DNA of 64,000 nt from Streptomyces sp. CB02366. GTDB lineage: Bacteria > Actinomycetota > Actinomycetes > Streptomycetales > Streptomycetaceae. The notes under the pieces are model-generated. The model did no database searches, was not told the DNA's origin, and was given only the letters and a program-made list of their open reading frames with translations. Location: contig NZ_LIVT01000011.1 of NCBI RefSeq assembly GCF_001905905.1, positions 62,001 through 126,000 of the forward strand. The letters run 5' to 3'. Of the stretch, positions 16,771 to 26,037 are shown in pieces (the first letter of the stretch is position 1; every line of letters begins with the position of its first letter). The translations under genes were made by a program, and so were the position numbers.

Positions 16771-17541
16771 GTGACCACCACCCCCACCGTTCCCCGCCCC
16801 ACCACGGTGGCCGCCCGCGCCACGGAGCTGTCGAAGGTCTACGGCGAGGGCGAGACGCAGGTCGTCGCTCTGGACCGGGTCACCGTGGACTTCCCGCAGG
16901 GCGAGTTCACCGCGATCATGGGCCCGTCCGGTTCGGGCAAGTCGACCCTGATGCACTGCGTCGCCGGCCTCGACAGCTTCAGCAGCGGTTCGGTGCGCAT
17001 CGGCGAGACCGAGCTCTCCACGCTGAAGGACAAGCAGCTCACGCAGTTGCGCCGGGACAAGATCGGCTTCATCTTCCAGGCGTTCAACCTGCTGCCGACC
17101 CTCACCGCGCTGGAGAACATCACGCTGCCGATGGACATCGCGGGCCGGAAGCCGGACGCCGCGTGGTTGCAGAAGGTGATCGACATGGTGGGGCTCTCGG
17201 ACCGGCTGAAGCACCGCCCGACCGAGCTGTCCGGCGGTCAGCAGCAGCGCGTCGCCGTGGCCCGCGCCCTGGCCTCGCAGCCCGAGATCATCTTCGGTGA
17301 CGAGCCGACCGGGAACCTGGACTCCCGCTCCGGCGCCGAGGTCCTCGGCTTCCTGCGCAACTCGGTGCGCGACCTGGGTCAGACCGTGGTGATGGTGACC
17401 CACGACCCGGTGGCCGCCTCCTACGCGGACCGGGTCGTCTTCCTCGCGGACGGCGCGGTCGTCGACCAGATGATGCGGCCGACCGCCGAAGGGGTCCTCG
17501 ACCGGATGAAGGCGTTCGACGCGAAGGGCCGCACCAGCTGA
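16771..17541 (+). CDS. ABC exporter ATP-binding protein (MacB/LolD type)
   Basis: 256 residues, GTG at 16771 with GGAG 7 bases upstream. Walker A GPSGSGKST, Q-loop FQAFNLLPTLTALENI, signature LSGGQQQRVAVARAL, Walker B IIFGDEPTGNLD and switch His in VTHDP are all intact. LolD/MacB-type ATPases work with a FtsX-like permease, here the next gene 123 bp downstream. It is about 70% identical by eye to the ATPase at 56345-57133, so the two exporters are paralogues. Confidence 0.95.
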   Translation: MTTTPTVPRPTTVAARATELSKVYGEGETQVVALDRVTVDFPQGEFTAIMGPSGSGKSTLMHCVAGLDSFSSGSVRIGETELSTLKDKQLTQLRRDKIGFIFQAFNLLPTLTALENITLPMDIAGRKPDAAWLQKVIDMVGLSDRLKHRPTELSGGQQQRVAVARALASQPEIIFGDEPTGNLDSRSGAEVLGFLRNSVRDLGQTVVMVTHDPVAASYADRVVFLADGAVVDQMMRPTAEGVLDRMKAFDAKGRTS

Positions 17542-17664
17542 CGCCCCGGCCGGTCGCCCCGTACCGACCGGTCGCCGCCCGGCCTCCGCGTACGGCCTTC
17601 CGTACGCGTGCGCCCCCCTGCCCTCCCCCTTCCGCATCCCCGGAACCCATCCCAGGACACAGAC

Positions 17665-20196
17665 ATGTTCCGTACCGCCCTGCGCAATGTGCTCGCGCAC
17701 AAGGCCAGGCTGCTGATGACCGTGCTCGCCGTCATGCTCGGCGTAGCGTTCGTCTCCGGCACCCTGGTCTTCACCGACACCCTCGGCAACGCCTTCCGCA
17801 ACCAGTCCGCCAAGAGCTACGACGACGTCGCCGTCTCCATCGAGACGTACGCCGGCGACGACGAGAAGAACCCCGGCCTCGACGCCGCCACCCTGGAGAA
17901 GATCCGGGGCCTGGACGGCGTGGCCTCCGTCACCGGCCGCGTCACCGGTTTCGCCGGGGTCGCCGACCCGGACGGCAAGCTGATCGGCAACGGCTGGTCC
18001 AACACCGGCGCGAACTTCGCCCCCGGCAAGGACGGCGAGGACGCGAGCTACGTCTTCACCGACGGCTCCGGCCCGGCGAAGAACGGTTCGGTCGCGCTCG
18101 ACAAGGACACCGCGAGCAAGGGCGAGTACCGCGTCGGCGACCCGGTGCGGGTCGCCACCAACGGCCCGGTGAAGGAGTACACCCTCTCGGGGATCTTCAC
18201 CACCGAGGACGGTGCGGTGAACGCGGGCGGCAGCCTCGTGCTGTTCGACACCGCGACCGCCCAGCAGCTCTACCTGAAGCCCGGCGTGTTCCAGAACGCC
18301 ACGGTCTCCGCCGAGGCAGGCGTATCGGACCGGAAACTGCTGGACGAGATCACCCCGCTGCTGCCGAAGGACGCCACCGCGCAGACCGGCAAGGCGCTGG
18401 CCGACCGGCAGGCGAAGGACATCGAGTCCGGTCTGACCAGCCTCAACACCATGCTGCTGGCCTTCGCGGGCATCGCCCTGTTCGTGGGCGTCTTCCTCAT
18501 CGCCAACACCTTCACCATGCTGATCGCCCAGCGCACCCGTGAGCTGGCCCTGATGCGCGCCATCGGCGCCACCCGCCGCCAGGTCAAGCGCTCGGTGCTG
18601 CTGGAGGCCGGCGTCGTCGGCACGCTCGCCTCGGTGATCGGCTTCCTCCTCGGCCTCGGTCTCGCCACCGGTCTGCGCTCCGCGATGGGCCTCATGGGCG
18701 GCAAGATCCCCGCCGGTCCGCTGATCGTCTCCCCGACCGCCGTCGGCTCCGCCTTCGCGGTCGGCATCCTGATCACCGTGCTGGCCGCCTGGCTGCCCGC
18801 CCGCCGGGCCGCGAAGATCGCCCCGGTCGCCGCGATGAGCAGCGTCCACGCGACCGCTTCCGTGAAGTCCCTCGTCGTACGGAACTCGATCGGCGGCGTC
18901 ATCACCCTGCTCGGTTCCGCCGGCATCGTCGGCGGCGCGGCGAGCGGCGGCACGTCCGGCCGGCAGCTGATCGCGGCCGGCGCGTTCTTCGCCCTGATCG
19001 GCGTCATCATCCTGATCCCGCTGCTGTCCCGCCCGGTGATCGCCCTGGTCCGGCCGGCGCTGAAGAAGGTGTTCGGCGTCTCCGGGAAGCTGGCGTCGCA
19101 GAACGCGGTCCGCAACCCGCGACGCACCGGAGCCACCGCCTCCGCCCTGGCCATCGGGCTGACCCTGGTCACCGGCATCTCGGTGCTCGGCGTCACGCTC
19201 GGCCAGGCCATCGACAAGATGACCACCGACAACATCAAGGCCGACTACATGGTCTCGATGGCCAGCGGCGACTCGCTCGACGAGTCCGCGCTCCGGGCCC
19301 TGTCGAAGGCGGACGGCGTCACCGCGCTCTCCCCGCAGCAGGCGGCGTGGTTCGAGGTGGACGGCGAGTACCACTCCGCCTCCGCCGTCACGCCGGGCGA
19401 TGTGGAGCAGGTCTTCTCGCTGACGGTCGAGTCCGGCTCGCTGGCCTCCCTCAAGGACGGTCAGGTCGCGGTCGGGTCCAAGACCGCGAAGGAGAACGGC
19501 TGGAAGACCGGCGACACCCTGCCGGTGAAGTTCGACGACGAGAAGAAGGGCGAGCTGAAGGTCGGGGCGGTCTACAAGGAGAACGAGTTCCTCTCCCCCT
19601 TCGTGATCCCCAAGGAGCTGGCCGACGAGCACAGCGCCTCCACCCGGCCCGAGATCCGCGAGATCTGGATCAAGGCGGACGGCGGCGCGAGCAAGGCCAA
19701 CGAGCAGGCCGTCGTGGACGCGCTCGGCGACAACCCGGCGATGAGCGTCATGGACCGGCAGGACATCCGTGACATGTTCGGCGGCTTCATCAACACCGCC
19801 CTGAACATCATGTACGGGCTGCTCGCCATGGCCCTGCTGATCGCGGTCCTCGGGGTCGTCAACACCCTGGCGATGTCGGTGTTCGAGCGCCAGCAGGAGA
19901 TCGGCATGCTCCGCGCGATCGGTCTCGACCGGGGCCGCGTCAAGCGGATGGTCCGTCTGGAGGCCGTGGTCATCTCGGTCTTCGGCGCGGTGATCGGGGT
20001 CGGCCTCGGAGTCTTCCTCGGCTGGGCGATCGGCCGGACCCTGTCCGCCGACATCCCCGGCTACGCCCTGGTCATCCCCTGGGACCGGCTCGGAGTCTTC
20101 CTGCTCCTGGCCGCGCTGGTCGGCGTCCTCGCCTCGCTGTGGCCCGCCCGCAGCGCCGCGAAGCTCAACATGCTGACGGCGATCAAGACGGAGTAG
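17665..20196 (+). CDS. FtsX-like ABC exporter permease
   Basis: 843 residues. Layout is that of double-FtsX permeases: one membrane helix near the N-terminus (LLMTVLAVMLGVAFVSGTLVF), a large extracellular domain (about 40-260), three helices with ERTRELALMRAIGATRRQVKR-like FtsX motif (QRTRELALMRAIG), a second set of helices, a second extracellular domain (about 530-700), and a final FtsX domain with QQEIGMLRAIGLDRGRVKRMVRLEAV. Such permeases move lipids, peptides or drugs outward by mechanotransmission. Partner ATPase is immediately upstream. Confidence 0.94.
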   Translation: MFRTALRNVLAHKARLLMTVLAVMLGVAFVSGTLVFTDTLGNAFRNQSAKSYDDVAVSIETYAGDDEKNPGLDAATLEKIRGLDGVASVTGRVTGFAGVADPDGKLIGNGWSNTGANFAPGKDGEDASYVFTDGSGPAKNGSVALDKDTASKGEYRVGDPVRVATNGPVKEYTLSGIFTTEDGAVNAGGSLVLFDTATAQQLYLKPGVFQNATVSAEAGVSDRKLLDEITPLLPKDATAQTGKALADRQAKDIESGLTSLNTMLLAFAGIALFVGVFLIANTFTMLIAQRTRELALMRAIGATRRQVKRSVLLEAGVVGTLASVIGFLLGLGLATGLRSAMGLMGGKIPAGPLIVSPTAVGSAFAVGILITVLAAWLPARRAAKIAPVAAMSSVHATASVKSLVVRNSIGGVITLLGSAGIVGGAASGGTSGRQLIAAGAFFALIGVIILIPLLSRPVIALVRPALKKVFGVSGKLASQNAVRNPRRTGATASALAIGLTLVTGISVLGVTLGQAIDKMTTDNIKADYMVSMASGDSLDESALRALSKADGVTALSPQQAAWFEVDGEYHSASAVTPGDVEQVFSLTVESGSLASLKDGQVAVGSKTAKENGWKTGDTLPVKFDDEKKGELKVGAVYKENEFLSPFVIPKELADEHSASTRPEIREIWIKADGGASKANEQAVVDALGDNPAMSVMDRQDIRDMFGGFINTALNIMYGLLAMALLIAVLGVVNTLAMSVFERQQEIGMLRAIGLDRGRVKRMVRLEAVVISVFGAVIGVGLGVFLGWAIGRTLSADIPGYALVIPWDRLGVFLLLAALVGVLASLWPARSAAKLNMLTAIKTE

Positions 20197-20230
20197 CCCG
20201 GGCCCGGCGGGACCGGGAGGCGGGGACGAC

Positions 20231-20271
20231 GAGGGGCCGGTGCACCGCGCGGAAGCGGTGCACCGGCCTCT
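20231..20271. terminator. Bidirectional terminator between convergent genes
   Basis: A strong stem, GAGGGGCCGGTGCACCGC (20231-20248) against GCGGTGCACCGGCCTCT (20255-20271), with a 6-base loop, lies between the exporter permease (rightward) and the cyclopropane synthase gene (leftward). Confidence 0.85.
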
Positions 20272-20338
20272 CGCCTGTGACCGGGGTGTACGGGTACGGG
20301 CCCGGGCGGTCCGGGACGCACAGGCGGCCGGGTACGGG

Positions 20339-21691
20339 TCAGGCGCCCCCGTCCCCCTCCCCGGCGGACTCCGTCCAGGCGCGGGGACGCAGCGGCACCC
20401 GGGAGCCCCCGCCGTCCAGCGGGCGCACCGCGAGGATCTGGTTGACGCCGATCCGGTTGTGCTCGAAGGAGAGCGCCGAGGCGGCCATGTACAGCCGCCA
20501 GACCCTGGCCCGGCCCGGCGAGGTGGCGCGTACCGCCTCCTGCCAGTGCCGCTCCAGGTTGGCCACCCACCGGCGCAGGGTCAGCGCGTAGTGCTCGCGC
20601 AGCGCCTCGACGTCCCTGGCCTCGAACCCGGCCTCCTCCAGGGTGGCCAGGGTGCGGCCGAGCGGGGCCAGTTCGCCGTCGGGGAAGACGTAGGCGTCGA
20701 TGAACGCGTCGATGCGGTAGGCGTCCTCGTCCTTCTCGGGGCGGCGGGCGATCTGGTGGTTCAGGAGGCGGCCGCCGGGCTTCAGGAGGGCGTAGAGGTC
20801 GTCGGCGTACTCCCGGTAGCGGACGGATCCGACGTGCTCGGCCATGCCGATCGAGGAGATCGCGTCGAACGGTCCGGGCGGGACGTCCCCTGTGCGGGCG
20901 GAGCCGGGAGGGTGGGGAAGGACGTCCCGGTAGTCCTGGACGCGGATCTCGACGCGGTCGGTCAGGCCCGCGTCGGCGACGCGCTTGCGGGCGAGGGCGG
21001 CCTGCTCCCGCGAGAGGGTGATGCCGGTGACCCGGGCGCCGTAGTGGCGGGCGGCGTGGATGGCCATCGAGCCCCAGCCGCAGCCGACGTCCAGGAGCCG
21101 GTCGCCCTCCTGGAGGGCGAGTTTGCGGCAGACGAGGTCGAGCTTGTCGCGTTGCGCGTCCTCCAGGGTTCCGCCGTCCTGCCAGTAGGCGCAGGAGTAG
21201 ACCAGGGAGGGGCCGAGGACCAGGGCGTAGAAGTCGTTGCCGACGTCGTAGTGGTGGCTGACGGCCTGTCTGTCGCGACGTCTGGTGTGCAGCGGTCCGG
21301 TCCGGCGGCGCACCTCCTCGGCGGGCGGGGCGGGCGGCGGCCAGGGGCCCGCGAGGCCGAGGAGGCCGCGGGCGAAGGCGCGGGCCCGGGGATCGCGCAC
21401 CGGGTGGACGGAGTCCTCGGCGTCGCGGTCCCAGAGCAGCCCCGCCACTCGGCTCAGCACTTCGTACAAATCGCCCTCGACGTCGATCTCCCCGGCCACC
21501 CAGGCGCGGGCCAGGCCCAGCTCGCCCGGTTTCCACAGGAAGCGGCGCAGGGCGCGGCGACGGCGGATCACCAGGACCGGGGCGTCGGGCGGACCCGACT
21601 CGCTGCCGTCCCAGGCGCGGACGCGGACCGGCAGCGGTTGTGAGAGCAGATCTTCGGCGAGAGCGGTCAGCCGCGACGCGGCGTCTGCCAT
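20339..21691 (-). CDS. cfa: Cyclopropane-fatty-acyl-phospholipid synthase-family methyltransferase
   Basis: 450 residues, ATG at 21691 with GGAGGTG upstream. The SAM-binding motif LLDVGCGWGSMAIHAARHYGA is exact for the CFA/mycolic-acid methyltransferase family; SHHYDVGNDFYALVLGPSLVYSCAYW and SIGMAEHVG are further family motifs. An N-terminal lipid-binding domain (residues 1-130) is present, as in bacterial Cfa. It adds a methylene bridge to unsaturated acyl chains of membrane phospholipids using SAM. The 314-bp space upstream to the ndh terminator holds only its leader and promoter; an in-frame upstream ATG (21827) has no ribosome site. Confidence 0.9.
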   Translation of the reverse strand: MADAASRLTALAEDLLSQPLPVRVRAWDGSESGPPDAPVLVIRRRRALRRFLWKPGELGLARAWVAGEIDVEGDLYEVLSRVAGLLWDRDAEDSVHPVRDPRARAFARGLLGLAGPWPPPAPPAEEVRRRTGPLHTRRRDRQAVSHHYDVGNDFYALVLGPSLVYSCAYWQDGGTLEDAQRDKLDLVCRKLALQEGDRLLDVGCGWGSMAIHAARHYGARVTGITLSREQAALARKRVADAGLTDRVEIRVQDYRDVLPHPPGSARTGDVPPGPFDAISSIGMAEHVGSVRYREYADDLYALLKPGGRLLNHQIARRPEKDEDAYRIDAFIDAYVFPDGELAPLGRTLATLEEAGFEARDVEALREHYALTLRRWVANLERHWQEAVRATSPGRARVWRLYMAASALSFEHNRIGVNQILAVRPLDGGGSRVPLRPRAWTESAGEGDGGA

Positions 21692-21920
21692 GGCGCACAC
21701 CTCCGTGGTGTTTCCCCGACAAGCACAACAGGCACAGGCGAACGGACGTGCTCCTGACCCCGCCGCGACGCCCCGGCGCCGCATGCGAGGTACAGCTGCG
21801 TCAACCTTCCCCGTACTCTCCGTCATCCCGCTACCGGGCAACGAAACGGCAAAGGGCGCGCCCCGCGCCGCCCGTGCGGCCGGGAAGGGGCTCTGACGCG
21901 CCATCCGCCCCGGAGCACGC

Positions 21921-21962
21921 CGAAGGGGCCGTCCGCACCACGGATGGCGGACGGCCCCTTCG
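21921..21962 (-). terminator. Terminator downstream of ndh
   Basis: Perfect 16-bp arms CGAAGGGGCCGTCCGC and GCGGACGGCCCCTTCG with a 10-base loop, 44 bp beyond the ndh stop codon. Confidence 0.85.
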
Positions 21963-22005
21963 GGCGTCGTACGGAGCGCTCCCGGCGGAGCGGGTCACCG
22001 GAGGG

Positions 22006-23391
22006 TCAGGAGGCCTTGGCCTTCTCGCCCTCGGACTTGGCGGCGGCCGGAGCCGGGGCCGGCTTGGCGGCCTCGTAGAACTCCTCGCGCGGCGTCTCCA
22101 TGGCGCCGAGCGAGACGACCTCGCGCTTGAGGAACATCGCCAGCGTCCAGTCGGCGAAGATCCGGATCTTGCGGTTCCAGGTCGGCATGGCCATGCCGTG
22201 GTAGCCGCGGTGCATGTACCAGGCGAGACGGCCCTTGAGCTTGATCTTGAACTTGCCCAGGACGATCATCGCGACGCCCTTGTGCAGACCGAGACCGGCG
22301 ACCGCACCCTTGTTGGCGTGGCTGTACTCCTTCTGCGGGAAGCCCCGCATGCCGGAGATCACGTTGTCGCCGAGGACCTTCGCCTGGCGCAGCGCGTGCT
22401 GGGCGTTGGGCGGGCACCAGGCGTTCGGGTTGCCGGCGCGGCGGCCGACCATGTCCGGCACCTGGGCGTTGTCGCCCGCGGCCCAGATGTAGTCGGTGCC
22501 CTGCACCTGGAGCTTCTCGGAGGTGTCCACGTGGCCGCGCGGGCCGAGCGGGAGGCCGAAGCGGGCCAGCGCCGGGTTCGGCTTCACACCGGCGGTCCAC
22601 ACGATGGTGCTGGAGTCGACCTCCAGGCCGTTCTTCAGGACCACGTGGCCGTCGACGCAGGAGTCCATCGAGGTGGAGAGGTAGATCTCCACGCCGCGGC
22701 TCTCCAGGTGCTCCTTGCCGTAGGCGCCCAGCTTCGGGCCGACCTCGGGAAGGATCTTGTCGGCGGCGTCGACCAGGATGAAGCGCATGTCCTCGCGCTT
22801 CACGTTGGTGTAGTACTTCGCCGCGTCGCGGGCCATGTCCTCGACCTCGCCGATGGTCTCCGCGCCGGCGAAGCCGCCGCCCACGAAGACGAACGTCAGC
22901 GCCTTGCGGCGGACGTCCTCGTCGGTCGTGGAGTCGGCCTTGTCCAGCTGCTCCAGGACGTGGTTGCGCAGCCCGATGGACTCCTCGATGCCCTTCATGC
23001 CGATGCCCTGCTCGGCGAGGCCGGGGATCGGGAAGGTGCGGGAGACGGCGCCCATCGCGATGACCAGGTAGTCGAAGGGCAGCTCGTAGGCCTCGCCGAC
23101 GAGCGGCGCGACCGTGGCGACCTTGCGGTCCTGGTCGATGGTCGTGACCCGGCCGGTGAGAACCTCGGCCTTGGGCAGCACGCGTCGCAGCGGGACGACG
23201 ACATGCCGGGGCGAGATGCTGCCGGCGGCAGCTTCGGGGAGGAAGGGCTGGTAGGTCATGTACGACCGCGGGTCGACGACCGTGACGGTCGCCTCTCCGT
23301 ATCGCATCTTCTTCAGAATGCGACGAGCTGCGTACAGGCCTACGTACCCACCGCCTACAACGAGGATCCTGGGACGCTCCGTGGTGCTCAT
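22006..23391 (-). CDS. ndh: Type II NADH dehydrogenase
   Basis: 461 residues, ATG at 23391. Two Rossmann motifs are visible, LVVGGGYVGLYAARRI for FAD and FVFVGGGFAGAETIGE for NADH, with the TYQPFLPEAAAGSISP segment near the quinone site and the FAD-contact WAAGDNAQVPD. It passes electrons from NADH to menaquinone without pumping protons; the C-terminal part (about 380-430) forms the amphipathic membrane anchor. The tail is Ala/Pro/Lys-rich. Two Rex-operator-like sites upstream suggest control by the NADH/NAD+ ratio, as is known for ndh in S. coelicolor. Confidence 0.95.
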   Translation of the reverse strand: MSTTERPRILVVGGGYVGLYAARRILKKMRYGEATVTVVDPRSYMTYQPFLPEAAAGSISPRHVVVPLRRVLPKAEVLTGRVTTIDQDRKVATVAPLVGEAYELPFDYLVIAMGAVSRTFPIPGLAEQGIGMKGIEESIGLRNHVLEQLDKADSTTDEDVRRKALTFVFVGGGFAGAETIGEVEDMARDAAKYYTNVKREDMRFILVDAADKILPEVGPKLGAYGKEHLESRGVEIYLSTSMDSCVDGHVVLKNGLEVDSSTIVWTAGVKPNPALARFGLPLGPRGHVDTSEKLQVQGTDYIWAAGDNAQVPDMVGRRAGNPNAWCPPNAQHALRQAKVLGDNVISGMRGFPQKEYSHANKGAVAGLGLHKGVAMIVLGKFKIKLKGRLAWYMHRGYHGMAMPTWNRKIRIFADWTLAMFLKREVVSLGAMETPREEFYEAAKPAPAPAAAKSEGEKAKAS

Positions 23392-23424
23392 GCCATCGAG
23401 TATCCACCCCGCTCGCGGGGGGTG

Positions 23425-23442
23425 CTCGTGAGCCCCTTCACA
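23425..23442. promoter_or_regulatory. Rex-operator-like site next to the ndh start
   Basis: Reads TTGTGAAGGGGCTCACGA on the ndh strand, against the Streptomyces Rex consensus TTGTGAANNNNTTCACAA: the left half is perfect and the right half differs at two positions. It lies 34 bp upstream of the ndh ATG. A -10-like TGTAGCAG sits some 20 bp further upstream, so bound Rex would block transcription. Confidence 0.6.
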
Positions 23443-23698
23443 AGGATTGACGGACCCTCTGCTACACTTCGCCGCCCACGTGACCCAGGTCATGGTTGCA
23501 CAAGGGAACCGGAGCGCCTCGGGAAACGTTGTGCACCGCCTGTGAGCTGGCCCTTGGCGCTTCCGGCGGGGTGAACCACCGGTCCCTTTCCGAGGTACGC
23601 GACGCCCCGCCGGCGCACGTGCCACGCCCGCGTACGGCATCCGGCGCCACCCGGGAGGCCCCGAACGGTGCGAACGAGGCCCCGGCGGCCCCGATTCC

Positions 23699-23716
23699 TT
23701 GTGAAGAAGTTCACGA
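23699..23716. promoter_or_regulatory. Rex-operator-like site far upstream of ndh
   Basis: TTGTGAAGAAGTTCACGA matches the Rex consensus TTGTGAANNNNTTCACAA with a single mismatch. It lies 308 bp upstream of the ndh start and 22 bp past the ppx terminator, so it probably marks an upstream ndh promoter with a long leader. The 453-bp ppx-ndh gap shows no convincing gene. Confidence 0.7.
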
Positions 23717-23737
23717 ACTTTCTCGCACCACCCTGCC

Positions 23738-23773
23738 GATTCGCCCCCCGGAAGGGCTTCCGGGGGGCGAATC
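23738..23773 (-). terminator. Terminator of the eno-divIC-ppx gene group
   Basis: A perfect 17-bp stem (GATTCGCCCCCCGGAAG against CTTCCGGGGGGCGAATC) with a 2-base centre lies 72 bp past the ppx stop. Strong enough to end the transcript on either strand. Confidence 0.85.
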
Positions 23774-23844
23774 GAAGCTCAACGGTGCAGGTGACACCCC
23801 GATCGAGCGGGCGGCGGTCGGCCCTGGAGCCGCCCGCCCCTCCC

Positions 23845-24786
23845 CTACGCGGCGCTCCAGGCGATGCCGTCGAGGATGTCGTGTTCGCTGACGACGACCT
23901 CGTGGGCGCCCGTGCGCTCCATCACCGCGAGGAGGACCAGTGCTCCCGCGCCGATCACGTCCACCCGGCCGGGGTGCATCACGGGGATCGCGGCGCGCTC
24001 CTCGTGGGTGGAGCGGAGCAGGTGCTCGGTGATCGCGCGGACCTGACCGAGGGCGATCCGGGAGTGGTGGATGGCCTCGGAGTCGTACTGCTCCAGCTCC
24101 AGCGCGATCCCGGCGATCGTGGTGACGGTGCCCGCCAGACCGACCAGGGTGCCGGCCCCGGTGAGCGGCACCGTCCGCTCGGCCAGGTCGAGCGCGGCCT
24201 CCACGTCGGCGCGGATCGCGGCGGCCCGCTCGTGGCCGGGCGGGTCCACCACCGCCCCGTCGTCGAGGAGGTGGCGCTCCGTCATCCGTACGCAGCCGAT
24301 GTCCACGGACCGGGCCGCCTCCACCCGGTCCGCGCCGAGGACGAACTCGGTGGAGCCGCCGCCGATGTCCACCACCAGATAGGGCTTGGCCAGGTCGTCG
24401 CGCCCGGCCAGCTCCTTGGTGGCGCCGTCGAAGGAGAGCTGCGCCTCCTGGTCGCCGGTGATCACCTCGGGCTCGACGCCCAGGATCTCGCGTACCCCCG
24501 CGGTGAACTCGGCGCTGTTCTCGGCGTCGCGGGAGGCGGAGGTGGCGACGAACCGGATGCGCTCCGCGCCGAGTTCGCCGATCGCGGCGGCGTACTCGCG
24601 GCAGGCCGCGAACGTCCGCTCCAGCGCCTCGGGGGCGAGCCTTCCGGTCCGGTCGACGCCCTGGCCGAGGCGGACGATCGTCATCCGCCGGTCCAGCTCG
24701 GTGAAGGAGCCGGTGGCGGGGTCCACGTCGGCGACGAGGAGCCGGATGGAGTTGGTGCCGCAGTCGACGGCGGCGACCCGGGTCAC
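23845..24786 (-). CDS. ppx: Ppx/GppA-family exopolyphosphatase
   Basis: 313 residues, GTG at 24786 overlapping the DUF501 stop (GTGA). It has the ASKHA phosphatase layout: phosphate-1 AAVDCGTNSIRLLVADV, the conserved FVATSASRDAENS, phosphate-2 LVVDIGGGSTEFVLG and the adenosine-region DVIGAGALVLLAVM. It hydrolyses polyphosphate or pppGpp; the short actinobacterial form (about 310 residues, without the C-terminal HD-like domains) is usually a polyphosphatase for short chains. Third gene of divIC-DUF501-ppx. Confidence 0.92.
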   Translation of the reverse strand: MTRVAAVDCGTNSIRLLVADVDPATGSFTELDRRMTIVRLGQGVDRTGRLAPEALERTFAACREYAAAIGELGAERIRFVATSASRDAENSAEFTAGVREILGVEPEVITGDQEAQLSFDGATKELAGRDDLAKPYLVVDIGGGSTEFVLGADRVEAARSVDIGCVRMTERHLLDDGAVVDPPGHERAAAIRADVEAALDLAERTVPLTGAGTLVGLAGTVTTIAGIALELEQYDSEAIHHSRIALGQVRAITEHLLRSTHEERAAIPVMHPGRVDVIGAGALVLLAVMERTGAHEVVVSEHDILDGIAWSAA

Positions 24787-25397
24787 GCGCCCCGCCCGTC
24801 GCCCGGTCCGTCGAGCGGGCGGAAGGCGGTGTAACCCTCGCCGTCCGCGTCCACCGTCCAGCCGTCCTCCTCGGCGGGCGGCGTGCACGGCGTGACGCAG
24901 GGGCCCTTGGCCCACCACTCCGGCAGCATCGCGATGGCCTCGTCGCCCAGCGGGTTCACCCCGGGTCCGGCGGCCAGCGAGTGGCCGACCAGGACGTGCA
25001 GGCACTTCACCCGGTCCGGCATGCCGCCCGCGCTCGGGAAGCCCTCCAGGACCTCGATGGCGTCGCGGCGGGCGATGTAGTCCTCGTGGGCGGCCCGGTA
25101 GGCCTCGGCCAGCTCGGGGTCGGTCCCCAGACGGGCCGTCATCTCCTTCATGACCCCGTTGGCCTCCAGCGTGCCGATCGCCGAAGCCGCCCGGGGGCAG
25201 GTCAGGTAGTACGTCGTCGGGAACGGCGTGCCGTCCTCCAGACGCGGCTGGGTCTCCACCACGTCCGGGTTGCCGCACGGGCAGCGGTGCGCGATGGCGC
25301 GCAGACCGCGCGGCGGGCGGCCGAGCTGCTGCTCGAACGCGGCGATGTCCGCGTCGGTGGGCTGGGTGGACTCGGTCTGCGGAGGGGGCGTTTCCAT
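24783..25397 (-). CDS. DUF501 protein
   Basis: 204 residues, ATG at 25397. It has the DUF501 core: GRPPRGLRAIAHRCPCGNPDVVETQPRLEDGTPFPTTYYLTCP-type sequence with conserved cysteines (HRCPCGNP, LTCPR, VKCLHVLVGHSLA) that may bind metal. The gene lies between divIC and ppx throughout Actinobacteria. Biochemical function unknown. The tail after about residue 165 is poorly conserved and acidic. Confidence 0.9.
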   Translation of the reverse strand: METPPPQTESTQPTDADIAAFEQQLGRPPRGLRAIAHRCPCGNPDVVETQPRLEDGTPFPTTYYLTCPRAASAIGTLEANGVMKEMTARLGTDPELAEAYRAAHEDYIARRDAIEVLEGFPSAGGMPDRVKCLHVLVGHSLAAGPGVNPLGDEAIAMLPEWWAKGPCVTPCTPPAEEDGWTVDADGEGYTAFRPLDGPGDGRGA

Positions 25398-25467
25398 GCC
25401 TGCCTTGGTTCTGCTCGGAAGCTCGTAGAGGTGGACGTACGGGAGTGGACGTACGGGGTCGGTCGGG

Positions 25468-25947
25468 TCAGTCGCGGTCGGCACGGTCGGCGTCGTCCAC
25501 GCCGTCCCACAGATTGGAGTGCCAGGGGCGGTCGTTCGCGCCGGGCTGCCCGCGGGAGTCCTCCGCCGCGTCGGGGTCGGCCACGGTGTAGCCGATCTCC
25601 CCGGGGAGGACGTAATGGAGGTGCTGGCGGGCGAGTCGCATGATGTACGCGTCGTCCTGGAGCCGCGCCTTCTCGTCCCGCAGCTCCTCGGTGCGCCGCT
25701 CCGCCTCCTGCGAGAGCCGCTCCTGCTCGGCGATCTCGTCGCGCTGGGAGACGTACTGCCGCATCGGGTAGGCGAGCGCCACCACCAGGGAGCAGACGAC
25801 CAGCGCCAGGAACGCGGCCCGGCCGGTGAGCCGGGAGCGGCGGGCCTGTCGGCGGTTCTGCGACCGGTACACGCGGGCCGCGGTCTGCTCGCCGATCAGC
25901 CGCAGCCTGGTCGAGGTGGAGAACCGGTCGCGGTCCTTCCCGGCCAT
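25468..25947 (-). CDS. divIC: Septum-formation initiator protein (FtsB/DivIC family)
   Basis: 159 residues, ATG at 25947 with GGGAG upstream. A basic cytoplasmic N-terminus (about 45 residues, RRQARRSRLTGR) precedes one membrane helix (AAFLALVVCSLVVALAYPM), then a coiled coil (ISQRDEIAEQERLSQEAERRTEELRDEKARLQD-like) and an acidic tail with YVLPGEIGYTV. This is the bitopic FtsB/DivIC topology; the protein joins FtsL and FtsQ in the divisome. Next to eno as in other Streptomyces. Confidence 0.93.
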   Translation of the reverse strand: MAGKDRDRFSTSTRLRLIGEQTAARVYRSQNRRQARRSRLTGRAAFLALVVCSLVVALAYPMRQYVSQRDEIAEQERLSQEAERRTEELRDEKARLQDDAYIMRLARQHLHYVLPGEIGYTVADPDAAEDSRGQPGANDRPWHSNLWDGVDDADRADRD

Positions 25948-26037
25948 GTCTCCCGCCTCCCCGTCACACACGTCCGTCCCCGCACACGGTACGGGACCGG
26001 GTGCGGGGACGGGCGGAGGCTACCGTCCTGCGACGGG

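Noticed and set aside
23490..23714. A leftward 74-codon frame in the ndh leader starting in the Rex site
   Set aside because: The start overlaps the operator with no ribosome site; basic low-complexity product. The region is better explained as promoter and leader.
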